In this document: positions 15,198 to 24,154 of the stretch, one piece after another
Position numbering within the stretch: the first letter of the stretch is position 1
Layout of the letters: the number at the start of each line of letters is the position of its first letter
Assembly: GCF_003550065.1 (NCBI RefSeq)
Contig: NZ_QXDC01000003.1
Span: 868,001-932,000 of the forward strand
Direction of reading: 5' to 3'
Source of the DNA: Hephaestia caeni
GTDB taxonomy: Bacteria; Pseudomonadota; Alphaproteobacteria; Sphingomonadales; Sphingomonadaceae
DNA: 64,000 nt
Notes under the pieces: generated by a model
The model's database searches: none
The model's input: only the letters and a program-made list of their open reading frames with translations
Told to the model about the DNA's origin: nothing
Made by a program: the position numbers and the translations under genes

Positions 15198-16250
15198 TCA
15201 AGCTACGTCGAGCAGAAACTGCCTGCGGTCCTCGGGGCGAAGCTGAATCCCGACATTGTGACGCAGCCGATCGAGCCCGAGACGCCGGAGATCGGTGTTG
15301 AAATCGTCGCAGCGGGGTTCGAGCGGGACCATCTCGATCCCGGCCGCGTCAGCACGTTCAGCCAATGTTGTCACCGCATGGGTGCCGGCGGGATCGTCAT
15401 CGCGTGCGACATAGAGCCTGCGCAGCACCGGCGGAAAGGCGATCGCGGCAAGGTGCGCGCCCGAGAGACCAGCGATCGGCGACAGCGCGGGGATCGCCTC
15501 GCGCAGCGAGAGCATCGTCTCGATGCCCTCGCCGGCAACCATGATAGGCGCCATTGGTCCCAAGCGAACCGCATGTTCAAGAAGATGGCCCATGGCGCGA
15601 CGCGGATAGGAGACCGCGGCCTTGCCTGCGGTGGTCGGATCGAGCCAGGTTCGGTGAACCCCGGTGATCGTACCGGACAGGTCGGTGACGGCGGCGATGA
15701 TACCCGGAAACGCGGTCGGCGTGTCCGGCGCATCGTCCTTCGATGGACGATACCAGCAATGCGGGTGAAAGCGCAGGGCGGTGCAGTTCGCCGCGGTGAA
15801 CAGAAGTCGACCGCGCAGATAGCGATCCCCGGTCGTGCGCCGGAGCGGCTGTGTCGCCGCGAACAGACGCCGTGCCGCTTCGGGCGATCCGGTCGGCGCT
15901 CGCGTCGGTCGACGGGTTGGCTCGCGGTCCTCTTGCGGTTCGACGGGCATGCTCAGGAAGCGCCGTGCCTCGTCGAGGGTTTCGCGGAGCGTGCGAGTCG
16001 CGCGCGTGGCGGCGATGATGTCGAGCAGGTCGCCATGTTCGCCGCTCTGCGCGTCGGTCCATTTCCCCGCACGGCCCTTGCCGTCGGGGGAGTCGACGAG
16101 GCGCAGGAAGAGACTGCGCCCCGGCGTGTTGCAGCGATCGCCCACCAGCCAGTAACGCCCCTCGCGACGGCCGTTCGACAGGTAATGGCGGCACGCGGCC
16201 TCCACGCGCTCGGCGAGAAGGCGGGCAATCTGGGTGGCGGGCGATTTCAT
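15198..16250 (-). CDS. Toprim-domain protein (plasmid primase-like)
   Basis: A 350-residue protein of the DUF7146/Toprim type common on alphaproteobacterial plasmids. The N-terminal domain starts 'ARLLAERVEAACRHYL' and contains 'GDLLDIIAA'. The C-terminal Toprim domain shows its catalytic Glu in 'VAGEGIETMLSL' and the DxD motif in 'LYVARDDDPAG', which bind Mg2+ in primases and topoisomerases. There is no CHC2 zinc finger at the N-terminus, so template recognition differs from DnaG. The start has GGAGATGGCCCG upstream and lies 12 bases after the strawberry-notch gene stop, so the two are co-transcribed. Confidence 0.88.
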   Translation of the reverse strand: MKSPATQIARLLAERVEAACRHYLSNGRREGRYWLVGDRCNTPGRSLFLRLVDSPDGKGRAGKWTDAQSGEHGDLLDIIAATRATRTLRETLDEARRFLSMPVEPQEDREPTRRPTRAPTGSPEAARRLFAATQPLRRTTGDRYLRGRLLFTAANCTALRFHPHCWYRPSKDDAPDTPTAFPGIIAAVTDLSGTITGVHRTWLDPTTAGKAAVSYPRRAMGHLLEHAVRLGPMAPIMVAGEGIETMLSLREAIPALSPIAGLSGAHLAAIAFPPVLRRLYVARDDDPAGTHAVTTLAERADAAGIEMVPLEPRCDDFNTDLRRLGLDRLRHNVGIQLRPEDRRQFLLDVA

Positions 16251-16262
16251 CGGGCCATCTCC

Positions 16263-19200
16263 TCAGGCGGCACGCGCCGGCTGACGCTCGACCACCCGTT
16301 CGAGCGGATAGCGCTCGATCAGGCGGGCGAGGATGTTCGGACCCTCGGCCCCCGTGGGAACGAACAGACGCAGTTTCCACGAGACGATTTCGGAGATCAA
16401 CCCGACCGATTTTAGCCGATCGACACCCAAATCATTGAACCCGGTCAACTCGATGCGCGGCGTGCCCATCGCGCGGACCTGTTTCAGGACATGGCCCTCG
16501 GCGAGATGGATTTCGACAGAGCCGCCGGTCAATGCCTGCCAGACTTGATCGGCCGACAGTTTCGGCGCCTGGTCGCCAAGCGTCGATGCCACCCAGGCGG
16601 GCGAGACCCGGCGACCGATGACGCGCTCGCCATCGTCGGTCTGGAGCCGATAGACGTGGGTCGATTCCTCCGGAAGCCGCCGCCAGATCGGCAGCAGCAG
16701 CCCCGCGACCATGTGCATCGTGCTGGTCACGAGCTCGGGCACTTCGGCGAGTTCGGCTTCCCAGGCGGCGGTGAACGTCTCGCGATCGACCTCCTGCCAA
16801 TGGGTCGAGGGCATCTTGTCGAGCGGCACTGCCGTCGACTCGGTTGGCCGGACCAGCCGCACACGCCGTTCGAGCGTGCCGTCGTCGAGCAAGAGGCTGC
16901 GGGTCGGTACGCGAACCGCCGCGCGGCCCGAGCGGCTGTTGACCATCAGCGCCGCACCCTGCTCGCGGCGGCGGAACAGCGCCTCGTCGAGCGTCACCGG
17001 CCGATTGCGATCCTGCCGCTCAATCGTCAGCAAGCTGGTCTCGGCGCCGGTGCCCGGATGGGTGTAGATGATGCGGCGGTCGGTGATGCGGAAGCTCTCG
17101 GCGGTGAGCGTCTCCAGCCCGACCTCGTAGGTGCCGCTGGCGATCGCACCCTCGATCCGCGCGACTAGCAGTTCCTCAAACACCGTGAAGAGGATGTTCT
17201 GAAGGTCGATCGGCAGCGCCAGCATCCGGTTGAGGAACGTCGTGATCGGTGGCAGCTCGTCCTTGAGCCCGCCCGTGCCGCTGTCGATCAGGCGAAGCCC
17301 GGTCGCATCCTCGAAGCGGTGGAGCGAGCAGCCGTCGACCTTGCCGCGAACCAGCAGGACGTAGAGCTGGCGGAGCGCATCGCGGCCGTAGAAGGATTCG
17401 AGATTGTCCTCGGGGCGATACATATTCTGCCCGCCGGTCTGCCGCTGGCCGCGCGTGATCGCGCCCATCGTGTCGAGCCGGCGCGCGATAGTCGAGGTGA
17501 AGCGCTTCTGCGCCTTCACGTCGGTCGTCACCGGCTTGAACAAGGGTGGCTGCGCCTGGTTCGTGCGGTTGGTCCGGCCGAACCCCTGAATGGCGTTGTC
17601 GGCCTTCCAGCCCGCCTCGAGCAGGTAGTGGATGCGCCGCCGCTGATTCCGGCACCCGAGATCGGCGTGATAACTGCGCCCGGTGCCGCCCGCATCGGAG
17701 AAGATCAGGATGCGCTTCTCGTCGTCCATGAACGCGGACGTCTCGGCAAGGTTGGCCGAGCCGGGCCGGTTCTGGACCGCATAGCGCACCGCGCCGCGAT
17801 CATGCCGCGCGACGATCCGCCGCGTGCGCCCTGTCACCTCGGCGACCTGATCGTCACCGAAATGATGCAATATCTGATCGAGCGCCCCCGGCACCGGCGG
17901 CAGTGATGCGAGCTTCTCGATCATCGCCTCGCGCCGTTCGACCGCCTCGCGGCATTCGACGGGCTGGCCATCGGCGTTCTGGACGGGGCGCGAGAAGACA
18001 TTGCCCTCGCCATCGGAGAACGGTTCGTAGAGCTGCACCGGGAAGCTGCTGGCGAGATAGTCGAGGACGTATTCGCGCGGGGTAATGTCCACGGACACGT
18101 CATCCCATTCTTGCGTAGGGATGTCGGCCAGACGGCGGTCCATCAGCGCTTCGCCGGTCGAGACGATCTGGACGACGGCGGCATGGCCGTCTTCGAGATC
18201 GCGCGCGATCGACTTCACCACGGTCGGCGTCTGCATCGCGGTGATGAGGTGATTGAAGAAACGCTGCTTGGCGGATTCGAACGCCGAGCGCGCCGCCGAC
18301 TTGGCCTGCGCGTTGAGCGTCCCGTCCGAGCCGGTGATGCCAGCCGCCCGCATCGCGGCGTCGAGATTGTTATGGATGACCTGGAACGCTCCAGCGTAGG
18401 CATCGTAGATGCGGAGCTGCTCGGGCGTCAGGGCATGCTCGACCAGTTCATATTCGACGCCATCGAACGAGAGCGAGCGCGCCGCATAGAGGCCGAGCGC
18501 CTTGAGGTCGCGCGCAAGCACTTCCATCGCCGCGACGCCGCCATCCTCGATCGCCGCGACGAAATCCGCTCGCGACGCGAACGGGAAATCCTCGCCGCCC
18601 CAAAGGCCGAGCCGCTGGGCGTAAGCGAGATTTCGCACCGTGGTCGCGCCGGTCGCCGAGACATAGACGATGCGGGCGTTGGGGAGCGCATGCTGGAGCC
18701 GTAGCCCGGCGCGGCCCTGCTGCGAGGGCGCGACGTCGCCGCGCCCGCTTTTGCTGCCGGCGGCATTGGCCATCGCGTGCGCCTCGTCGAAGACGATCAC
18801 CCCGTCGAAATCGCGGCCCAGCCAGTCGATGATTTGCTGGATGCGCGACGCCTTTTCGCCGCGCTCCTGCGAGCGAAGCGTCGCATAGGTCGTGAACAGC
18901 ACGCCTTCATCGAAACGGATCGGCGTGCCCTGCCGGAACCGCGACAAGGGCGTGACGAGCAACCGTTCCTGGCCGAGCGCCGACCAATCGCGCTGCGAAT
19001 CCTCCAGCAATTTATCGGACTTGCTGATCCACAGCGCGCGGCGCCGGCCCTTCAGCCAGTTGTCGAGGATGATGCCGGCGACCTGGCGACCCTTGCCCGC
19101 GCCGGTGCCGTCGCCCAGGAACCAGCCGCGCCGGAAGTGGATGGCGTCCTCGGCATCGTCGGATGCGGCCGAGACGGTATCGAAGGTGTCATCGACCGTC

Positions 19201-20618
19201 CACGCGCCCGAGATGAAGCCCGCATGCGCCTCGCCGGCATAGATGACCGATTCGAGCTGCGCGTCCGACAGGATGCCCAAGGTCACGAACGCGGGCGGCA
19301 GGTGCGGCAGATAGCTCGGCTTGGGCGGCGCGACCGATGCCATCGCCGCCGACTGAACCAACGGCGTCGGGTGCGGTTGCGCGCCGGGAATCGCGATCGA
19401 CTGGAGCCGATAGGGCTCATAGATCGCGGCGCTCAGCCGGTCGGCCTGGTCGGGCACTGCGTCGAGCAGCGTGTAGTCGAGCGCTACGCCTTGCGGCTCG
19501 GCCGATGCCCTCGGCACGGCCTGCGATGAGGGCTTGGCGAGACGCGGCGAGCGGACCGGCGATATGCCGGCCGAGACCGGCAGCGACGGCGCCACACCGG
19601 GCGGCGGAGTCGGGCGCGGCGGCACATGCGCCTCGACCAGCGCGAGCAAGGCGGCAGTGTCGGCGGCCTGCTCCAGCACCGGCGGCATCCGCGTCGGATC
19701 GTCGGCCGGCACGTGGTCGATGACCGTGAGACGGGTCGCGATGCTGGTGCCGTGCTTGGCATAGACGCTCCCGTCGATCGTCGCCGAGAACAGGATGCGG
19801 CCGCGCTCCTGCAGCCGGACGAAGGCGTCGGTCCATTGCGGCATCTCGGGACCGCAACCGGCGCCGGTGATGGCGACCAGCCGCCCGCCGGGGCGGAGCC
19901 GCGTGAGCGCGGAGGAAATATGGCGGAGTGCCGCGTCCTTCACGGCCTTGTCGACATTGGCGACGGCCGAGAATGGCGGGTTCATCAGCACCACGTCCGG
20001 GATCAGCGCCGGATCGAGTCGATCATGGATCTGCGCGGCGTCGTGCCGCGTGACGGGCGCGGCCGTGAACAGGCGCTGGGCGAGCTCCGTACGAACGTCG
20101 GCAAGCTCATTGAGCGAGACGCGCGCGCCAGCCAGTTCGGCGTGAATCGCCAGCATGCCGGTGCCGGCCGAGGGTTCGAGCACGATTTCGCCCGGATGGA
20201 TCGAGGCGGCGCGCGCCGCGACGAAGGCGAGGCCCGCCGGGGTCGAGAATTGCTGGAGCGCCTGGCTGGTCTCGGACCGCCGCGTGTGCGTCGGCAGCAA
20301 CCCGGCCAGGCGCTCGATCATCGCCAGCGTCGACGCCGGCGCGCGTGCAAGGATGGCGGCGCCGAACCGGCGCAGGAACAGGATCTCGGCGGCCTCGCAG
20401 GCGTCATAGGCCGATTTCCAGTCCCACGCGCCATCCGCGTCGCTGGCGCCGAACGCCCCTTCCATCGCGGCGCGCAGCGCACGCGCGTCGATCGCGCGGC
20501 CCTGTTCGAGATCGAGGACAAGACGGCGGGCGGCGTCGAGCAGGCGCTCGGCGGTTGCGGTGAAACCGGATGCGGCAACGGGCGCGGCCGAAGCTGCCGC
20601 GGAAGCGGAAGAGGTCAT
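16263..20618 (-). CDS. methylase-helicase fusion, strawberry notch (SNO) family
   Basis: Giant protein of 1451 residues. Residues 120-280 form an adenine-specific methyltransferase-like domain: SAM-binding 'EPSAGTGML' at 148-156 and catalytic 'NPPF' at 213-216. After a Pro-rich linker (330-440) comes an SF2 helicase of the strawberry notch type: Walker A 'GDGTGAGKG' at 502-510, DEAH at 611-614, motif III 'VSATG' at 653-657 and motif VI 'QGFGRTNRTNQ' at 1011-1021. Such genes are hallmarks of large alphaproteobacterial plasmids and some phages; a role in DNA modification, defence evasion or element maintenance has been suggested but is not established. GGGAGA precedes the ATG, and a structured leader lies upstream. 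Confidence 0.9.
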   Translation of the reverse strand: MTSSASAAASAAPVAASGFTATAERLLDAARRLVLDLEQGRAIDARALRAAMEGAFGASDADGAWDWKSAYDACEAAEILFLRRFGAAILARAPASTLAMIERLAGLLPTHTRRSETSQALQQFSTPAGLAFVAARAASIHPGEIVLEPSAGTGMLAIHAELAGARVSLNELADVRTELAQRLFTAAPVTRHDAAQIHDRLDPALIPDVVLMNPPFSAVANVDKAVKDAALRHISSALTRLRPGGRLVAITGAGCGPEMPQWTDAFVRLQERGRILFSATIDGSVYAKHGTSIATRLTVIDHVPADDPTRMPPVLEQAADTAALLALVEAHVPPRPTPPPGVAPSLPVSAGISPVRSPRLAKPSSQAVPRASAEPQGVALDYTLLDAVPDQADRLSAAIYEPYRLQSIAIPGAQPHPTPLVQSAAMASVAPPKPSYLPHLPPAFVTLGILSDAQLESVIYAGEAHAGFISGAWTVDDTFDTVSAASDDAEDAIHFRRGWFLGDGTGAGKGRQVAGIILDNWLKGRRRALWISKSDKLLEDSQRDWSALGQERLLVTPLSRFRQGTPIRFDEGVLFTTYATLRSQERGEKASRIQQIIDWLGRDFDGVIVFDEAHAMANAAGSKSGRGDVAPSQQGRAGLRLQHALPNARIVYVSATGATTVRNLAYAQRLGLWGGEDFPFASRADFVAAIEDGGVAAMEVLARDLKALGLYAARSLSFDGVEYELVEHALTPEQLRIYDAYAGAFQVIHNNLDAAMRAAGITGSDGTLNAQAKSAARSAFESAKQRFFNHLITAMQTPTVVKSIARDLEDGHAAVVQIVSTGEALMDRRLADIPTQEWDDVSVDITPREYVLDYLASSFPVQLYEPFSDGEGNVFSRPVQNADGQPVECREAVERREAMIEKLASLPPVPGALDQILHHFGDDQVAEVTGRTRRIVARHDRGAVRYAVQNRPGSANLAETSAFMDDEKRILIFSDAGGTGRSYHADLGCRNQRRRIHYLLEAGWKADNAIQGFGRTNRTNQAQPPLFKPVTTDVKAQKRFTSTIARRLDTMGAITRGQRQTGGQNMYRPEDNLESFYGRDALRQLYVLLVRGKVDGCSLHRFEDATGLRLIDSGTGGLKDELPPITTFLNRMLALPIDLQNILFTVFEELLVARIEGAIASGTYEVGLETLTAESFRITDRRIIYTHPGTGAETSLLTIERQDRNRPVTLDEALFRRREQGAALMVNSRSGRAAVRVPTRSLLLDDGTLERRVRLVRPTESTAVPLDKMPSTHWQEVDRETFTAAWEAELAEVPELVTSTMHMVAGLLLPIWRRLPEESTHVYRLQTDDGERVIGRRVSPAWVASTLGDQAPKLSADQVWQALTGGSVEIHLAEGHVLKQVRAMGTPRIELTGFNDLGVDRLKSVGLISEIVSWKLRLFVPTGAEGPNILARLIERYPLERVVERQPARAA

Positions 20619-20730
20619 GGCAGAATCTCCGGGAGAGCATGGCTCAGGAAGGGGCCGCCCGGACGCTCTCTCTCAACCCGGCCCGGCCCGTCCGGGACCG
20701 GCCGCTCTTTCCTCTTTCCGGTCAGCGCTA
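20619..20730 (-). promoter_or_regulatory. structured 5' leader with GAGAGAG loop (leader 4)
   Basis: Minus-strand leader of the strawberry-notch gene. CCCGGACG and CGTCCGGG pair around a loop that includes GGGTTGAGAGAGAGCG, and a further GAGAG-type purine tract lies upstream. The layout, purine tract then hairpin with GAGAGAG then GGAGA and start codon, recurs before three other genes of the block (22818, 26836, 28317). Confidence 0.5.
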
Positions 20731-20803
20731 CGTCCCGACCCATGCCTTGCCGATCGATCGCGAAGGGACTATCTTACATTCGTCTTACCAAGGAGATTCG
20801 ACC

Positions 20804-21073
20804 ATGGCCGCTACAGCGCTGACGACGGTGGTGTCCACCAAGGGGCAGGTGATCCTGCCCAAGGCGATCCGCGAGCAGCGGCATTGGCCAGCTGGCACGC
20901 GGCTGACGGTGGAGGAGACGCCCGAAGGCGTGGTGCTGAAGCCCGCGCCGCTGTTTCCCGAAACCAGCGTCGCCGCGTTATTCGGGTCGCTTGCCTATAA
21001 GGGATCCGCCAAGTCGATTGCCGAGATGGATGAAGCGGTTGCAGCCGAAGCGCGGCGTCGTGCGCGCGGTTGA
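20804..21073 (+). CDS. vapB: AbrB/MazE-type antitoxin (VapB)
   Basis: An 89-residue antitoxin with an N-terminal AbrB/SpoVT swapped-hairpin DNA-binding domain ('VVSTKGQVILPKAIREQ', 'AGTRLTVEETPEGVVLKP') and a C-terminal tail ('FGSLAYKGSAKSIAEMDEA') that would wrap the toxin. AGGAGA lies 8 bases before ATG 20804. Its last bases overlap the PIN toxin gene, the usual arrangement that makes antitoxin first. The upstream stretch 'ATCTTACATTCGTCTTACC' at 20771-20789, with its repeated CTTAC, is a candidate autoregulatory operator. Toxin-antitoxin pairs stabilise plasmids and islands. Confidence 0.9.
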   Translation: MAATALTTVVSTKGQVILPKAIREQRHWPAGTRLTVEETPEGVVLKPAPLFPETSVAALFGSLAYKGSAKSIAEMDEAVAAEARRRARG

Positions 21074-21446
21074 TACCAACGTCCTCGTCCGCTTTCTCGT
21101 CGCCGACGATGCCCGGCAGGCGAAACGAGCGCGTGCAGCGATCGAGGCGGGAGACATCTTCATTGCGACCACGGTGCTGATGGAGACCGAATGGGTATTG
21201 CGCGCCGCCTATGATTTCGATGGCGAGGCGGTCGCCAGGGCGCTGCGCGGCTTGGCAGGCCTGCCCGGCGTGCGCGTGGAGGAACCGGCCCGGCTCGCCC
21301 AGGCGCTCGACTGGATGATGAAGGGGATGGACTTCGCCGACGCGCTCCATCTGTCGCGCACCGAGGACTGTGCCCTGTTCCTCAGCTTTGACAAGGACCT
21401 GGCGAAGCGCGCGCCCAAAGGGGCAACGGCAGTCGAGGCGCCCTGA
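21060..21446 (+). CDS. vapC: PIN-domain ribonuclease toxin (VapC)
   Basis: A 128-residue PIN-domain RNase. The four acidic metal-binding positions are present: Asp5 in 'AVDTNVLVRFL', Glu42/Glu44 in 'LMETEWVL', Asp94 in 'DFADALHL' and Asp111/113 in 'SFDKDL'. VapC toxins cleave specific tRNAs or rRNA when the antitoxin is lost; the target here is unknown. The likely start is GTG 21060, overlapping the antitoxin gene by 14 bases. It converges on the DUF7007 gene with a terminator in between. Confidence 0.9.
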   Translation: MRAVDTNVLVRFLVADDARQAKRARAAIEAGDIFIATTVLMETEWVLRAAYDFDGEAVARALRGLAGLPGVRVEEPARLAQALDWMMKGMDFADALHLSRTEDCALFLSFDKDLAKRAPKGATAVEAP

Positions 21447-21468
21447 TCGGCCTCGGTCTCCAGTCGTC

Positions 21469-21500
21469 AAAAAAGGAGCGGCCCCAAGGAAGGCCGCTCC
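21469..21500 (-). terminator. Rho-independent terminator of the DUF7007 operon
   Basis: On the minus strand, a 9-bp stem GGAGCGGCC/GGCCGCTCC (21492-21500 with 21475-21483) is followed by six T. It starts 8 bases beyond the DUF7007 stop. It could also act weakly against rightward vapC transcription. Confidence 0.85.
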
Positions 21501-21507
21501 GATGACG

Positions 21508-22302
21508 TCAAATTTGCGAGTGCCGCTGCTCGTCGATCACGAAACCGTGCCGGCCGATACTGTATTCGTCGCGCGGCACGAGGAAGTTGCGCACCGGCAC
21601 ATTGCCGCGCTTTCCGCCCAGGGTCGCGGGGCATTCGATCTGACCGGGATGGTCGTCCGACCGCGAGGCTGAGATCACAACCCAGTCATGCGCGTGGACG
21701 GCTTCGAAATGCTGCCGATCGCGCATGAAGGACTCGCAAAGGTCGAGCTTGCGACCGTTCACGGCCTCCCAGGCGTCCGGATTCCAGTCGCGCAGCGTGC
21801 GCTCGGCATGTTCGCGCTCATAGTCCGTAAACAGGTCCGGGAAGGCGATCGCGACCTTGGCCCATTCGCAATCCTCCTCATACCAGCCGTCGGCGTTGCG
21901 AAGCGCCGCCGGCATGACGGCGCTGCGCTCCGCATCGACATGGAATCCGCCGTGGCTCGGTGTCGAATAGCAGATGATGCCTTCGGCGTAGCGAACAGCA
22001 TGGTCGGGCCGCCCCCACGGGGTTTCGATTCCGAGATCGCCTGTCTCGCGCGCGAGCGCGGGCAATTGGCGGCGATGCTCGGCAATGGCCTGCACATGTG
22101 CGCGAAAACCGGCCTCGTCAGCGACCACGCCTTCGGCGCCATGAAAGTCCGCAGGCGTCCATTGCGACAGCGGCTCGATCAGTCGCCACGCGCTGGCGAT
22201 CCTGATGCCGCTGTCCACCGGGACGGCTAGCCAAGCCAGATCGTCGACGCGGGCCGCGAGCAGACCCGCGGCGGTGCGAACGAAAAGATCGGAGATCGTC
22301 AT
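21508..22302 (-). CDS. DUF7007-domain protein
   Basis: A 264-residue island/plasmid protein. Recognisable stretches are 'ETPWGRPDHAVRYAEGI', 'YSTPSHGGFHVDAERSAVMP', 'GWYEEDCEWAKVAIAFPDLF' and 'DYEREHAERTLRDWNPDAWE', typical of DUF7007. The His/Glu/Asp-rich centre might bind metal, but no function is known. The start is ATG 22302 with GGGAGGG upstream, overlapping the preceding gene's stop as ATGA, so the two form a pair. Confidence 0.85.
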   Translation of the reverse strand: MTISDLFVRTAAGLLAARVDDLAWLAVPVDSGIRIASAWRLIEPLSQWTPADFHGAEGVVADEAGFRAHVQAIAEHRRQLPALARETGDLGIETPWGRPDHAVRYAEGIICYSTPSHGGFHVDAERSAVMPAALRNADGWYEEDCEWAKVAIAFPDLFTDYEREHAERTLRDWNPDAWEAVNGRKLDLCESFMRDRQHFEAVHAHDWVVISASRSDDHPGQIECPATLGGKRGNVPVRNFLVPRDEYSIGRHGFVIDEQRHSQI

Positions 22303-22817
22303 GCCGCCCTCCCAAGATTGGCGGAAAGTTCGGCGGCGCCGACGATTTTGGTGACGAGGTTGGAATAACGGTTCCGCTGCATCCACGCCTCGGCCGCAGC
22401 CATGTCGGGCGCGAGATATTTGAGCTCATCGCGCCCGTTCCGGCGATGAAGCACGCGAACCATGCCGGGCTGCGGCCATTCGATGACCTCAAAGCGCTGC
22501 GCCGTCGTGACCTGATAGATGGTCCGCACCGTCAGGACGGTAACCCCATTCGAGCCATAACTGCCTTGATCCAGCGTAAAGCCCGCGGGATAGGTCGAAT
22601 TACCGATCGTCGATGGAAGCGACTTCTCGACCAGGCGGCCGGTGCCGTTGCGGCTGCGCCAGACGTGCAGCTTGCGGGTGAAGCGCGCGGGCGGCTGCGG
22701 CGTCCCGTCGAAATAGCGCAAAACCGCGCCGAGCGGGACGGTATCATAAACGGCCTGACCGTCGAGGACGGCCGGGACCGTGCCCGCCGCAGTGGGGGAC
22801 GTGATTGGATTGGACAT
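22299..22817 (-). CDS. conserved hypothetical island protein
   Basis: A 172-residue protein starting MSNPITSPTAAG at ATG 22817 (GGAGACGATCC upstream). It has strands 'PPARFTRKLHVWRSRNGTGR', 'GFTLDQGSYGSNGVTVL', 'RTIYQVTTAQRFEVIE' and a C-terminal helical part. I recognise no characterised domain; similar proteins accompany DUF7007 genes on alphaproteobacterial plasmids. It is translationally coupled to the DUF7007 gene downstream and preceded by a structured leader. Confidence 0.75.
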   Translation of the reverse strand: MSNPITSPTAAGTVPAVLDGQAVYDTVPLGAVLRYFDGTPQPPARFTRKLHVWRSRNGTGRLVEKSLPSTIGNSTYPAGFTLDQGSYGSNGVTVLTVRTIYQVTTAQRFEVIEWPQPGMVRVLHRRNGRDELKYLAPDMAAAEAWMQRNRYSNLVTKIVGAAELSANLGRAA

Positions 22818-22930
22818 GGATCGTCTCCGAGAGAGCGAGGAAAGAACGAGCCGCCGACCGCTCTCTCTCCAGCCGAGCAGCTCACCTGCCGGTGATCTTT
22901 CTCTCGCTCTCACCGTCGCTCCCGCGGCAA
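22818..22930 (-). promoter_or_regulatory. structured 5' leader with GAGAGAG loop (leader 3)
   Basis: Spacer between two island genes on the minus strand. It contains GAGAGCGAGAG, a small CACC/GGTG hairpin, then CTCGGCTGGAGAGAGAGCGG flanked by GAGC/GGCTC, and GGAGACG before the ATG. It is the most divergent of the four similar leaders. Confidence 0.45.
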
Positions 22931-23686
22931 TCAGCCGCCGGCTCGTTTGCGCTCGGCCGCGGTATTCAGCGCACGCAACGCAGCCGCGAAGACGAGTTCG
23001 CCATGCTCGTGGCTGAGATCGCGCCCCTCGATGGCGGCGAGGCACGCGACCCGGATGTCATCATCGGTCACATCGTCCTCGACCAGGCCGGGCGATGCTT
23101 CGGTCTCGAATATCTCGACCATCGTGCCCCGAACTTCCTCTTCGGAGAGGCGAAGGACGACATGATGTCCATGTCCCGGCGCGCAGGCGAGCTCGCCATA
23201 GTCGGCGCGGTCGAGCAGGCTGCACAGCATTTCGCCGGTCGAGCTGGACAGAACCTGGTCGCCGGTGATCACCGTCACCATGCCGCCGAATCCATCCGGG
23301 CGCATTTTGCTGCAGGTGAAGGCGGTGGTGACGGTGACATGAGTGATCGTCGCCGATCGACGGATGATATCCTGAAAGAGAAATTCCCAGGACTCCATCG
23401 ACAAGTCGAGCTCGACGTCCTCGGCGCCGAGTTCGAGCTCCGCCAGTGCCGCCGCCACGAGGTCATTCGCCTTGCTCGCGCTGCTTTGCGATTGGGCAAG
23501 CGCGTCGCGGGCCTCGCCAGCGTCGAGCCAGAGCATGTCGCTGGTTGACTGCTCCTCGAAGAAATAGAGAGCATCGTCGATAATTTCGGAATCGAATATC
23601 TGCGTGAGGAGCAACTGCTCCAGCGCGGTCATGTCGCCGAACGGGATGGCCGGATCGACGACGGTCGGGGAATAATAATCAGCCAT
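22931..23686 (-). CDS. acidic hypothetical protein
   Basis: A 251-residue protein from ATG 23686 (AGGAGA upstream). It is strongly acidic ('DSEIIDDALYFFEEQSTSDM', 'DDVTDDDIRVACLAAIEG') with a hydrophobic beta stretch 'MVTVITGDQVLSSSTGEML' in the middle. No domain is recognised. Its leader is a 12-bp hairpin placed directly in front of the ribosome-binding site. It belongs to the leftward run of backbone genes between ParB and the strawberry-notch helicase. Confidence 0.75.
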   Translation of the reverse strand: MADYYSPTVVDPAIPFGDMTALEQLLLTQIFDSEIIDDALYFFEEQSTSDMLWLDAGEARDALAQSQSSASKANDLVAAALAELELGAEDVELDLSMESWEFLFQDIIRRSATITHVTVTTAFTCSKMRPDGFGGMVTVITGDQVLSSSTGEMLCSLLDRADYGELACAPGHGHHVVLRLSEEEVRGTMVEIFETEASPGLVEDDVTDDDIRVACLAAIEGRDLSHEHGELVFAAALRALNTAAERKRAGG

Positions 23687-23704
23687 TTCATGTCTCCTGA
23701 AACA

Positions 23705-23735
23705 CGAAAGCCCGGCATCTGCGGCCGGGCTTTCG
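23705..23735 (-). terminator. 12-bp hairpin immediately upstream of a ribosome-binding site
   Basis: CGAAAGCCCGGC (23705-23716) pairs perfectly with GCCGGGCTTTCG (23724-23735). On the minus strand it is followed by TGTTTCAGGAGA, so it can end the DUF6915 transcript or act as an attenuator for the next gene. A near-copy lies at 24649. Confidence 0.6.
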
Positions 23736-23766
23736 AAGGCTTGAAGGTGAAATCGGATGAGGCGGA

Positions 23767-24144
23767 TCAGGCCGCTTCGCGCTCGGGAACGGCGAAGGGG
23801 TCGACCAGCTTGTGGATCGGCTGGGCGCGACCCATCCAGGGCTCCGGCCGGATGCAACGCACCCAGTCAGCAAAACTCGGAATGAAGCCGAGATCCTCGA
23901 GGATATGCTGCTCGCCGATCAGCCGGACCGGCACGACACGTCCAGTAGAGATCGTGATCGTCTCGCCGAAAAACCGCTCCAGCATGAACACGCCTTCGGC
24001 ATGATGACGCAGCGCCCGGTGCCGAAAGTCGGCAGTGATGAGCTTTGACGGCTCGTCGAACCATTGGTGGATCGGCAGATAATCTTGCGGATCACCACCC
24101 CATTTGCGCACCGAGGAGAGCGCGTGATGATAACAATGTCCCAT
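23767..24144 (-). CDS. DUF6915-like protein
   Basis: A 125-residue protein starting MGHCYHHALSSVRKWGG at ATG 24144, with GAGGAGGG just upstream. 'YLPIHQWFDEPSK', 'ADFRHRALRHHAEGVFMLER' and 'PVRLIGEQHILEDLGFIPS' match the DUF6915 family of plasmid- and island-borne proteins. The cluster of His residues (CYHH, RHRALRHH, GEQH) suggests a metal site, as in metal-dependent hydrolases of the HD type, but that is speculation. The gene follows the DUF6878 gene by 10 bases and is co-transcribed. Confidence 0.82.
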   Translation of the reverse strand: MGHCYHHALSSVRKWGGDPQDYLPIHQWFDEPSKLITADFRHRALRHHAEGVFMLERFFGETITISTGRVVPVRLIGEQHILEDLGFIPSFADWVRCIRPEPWMGRAQPIHKLVDPFAVPEREAA

Positions 24145-24154
24145 TACGCCCTCC

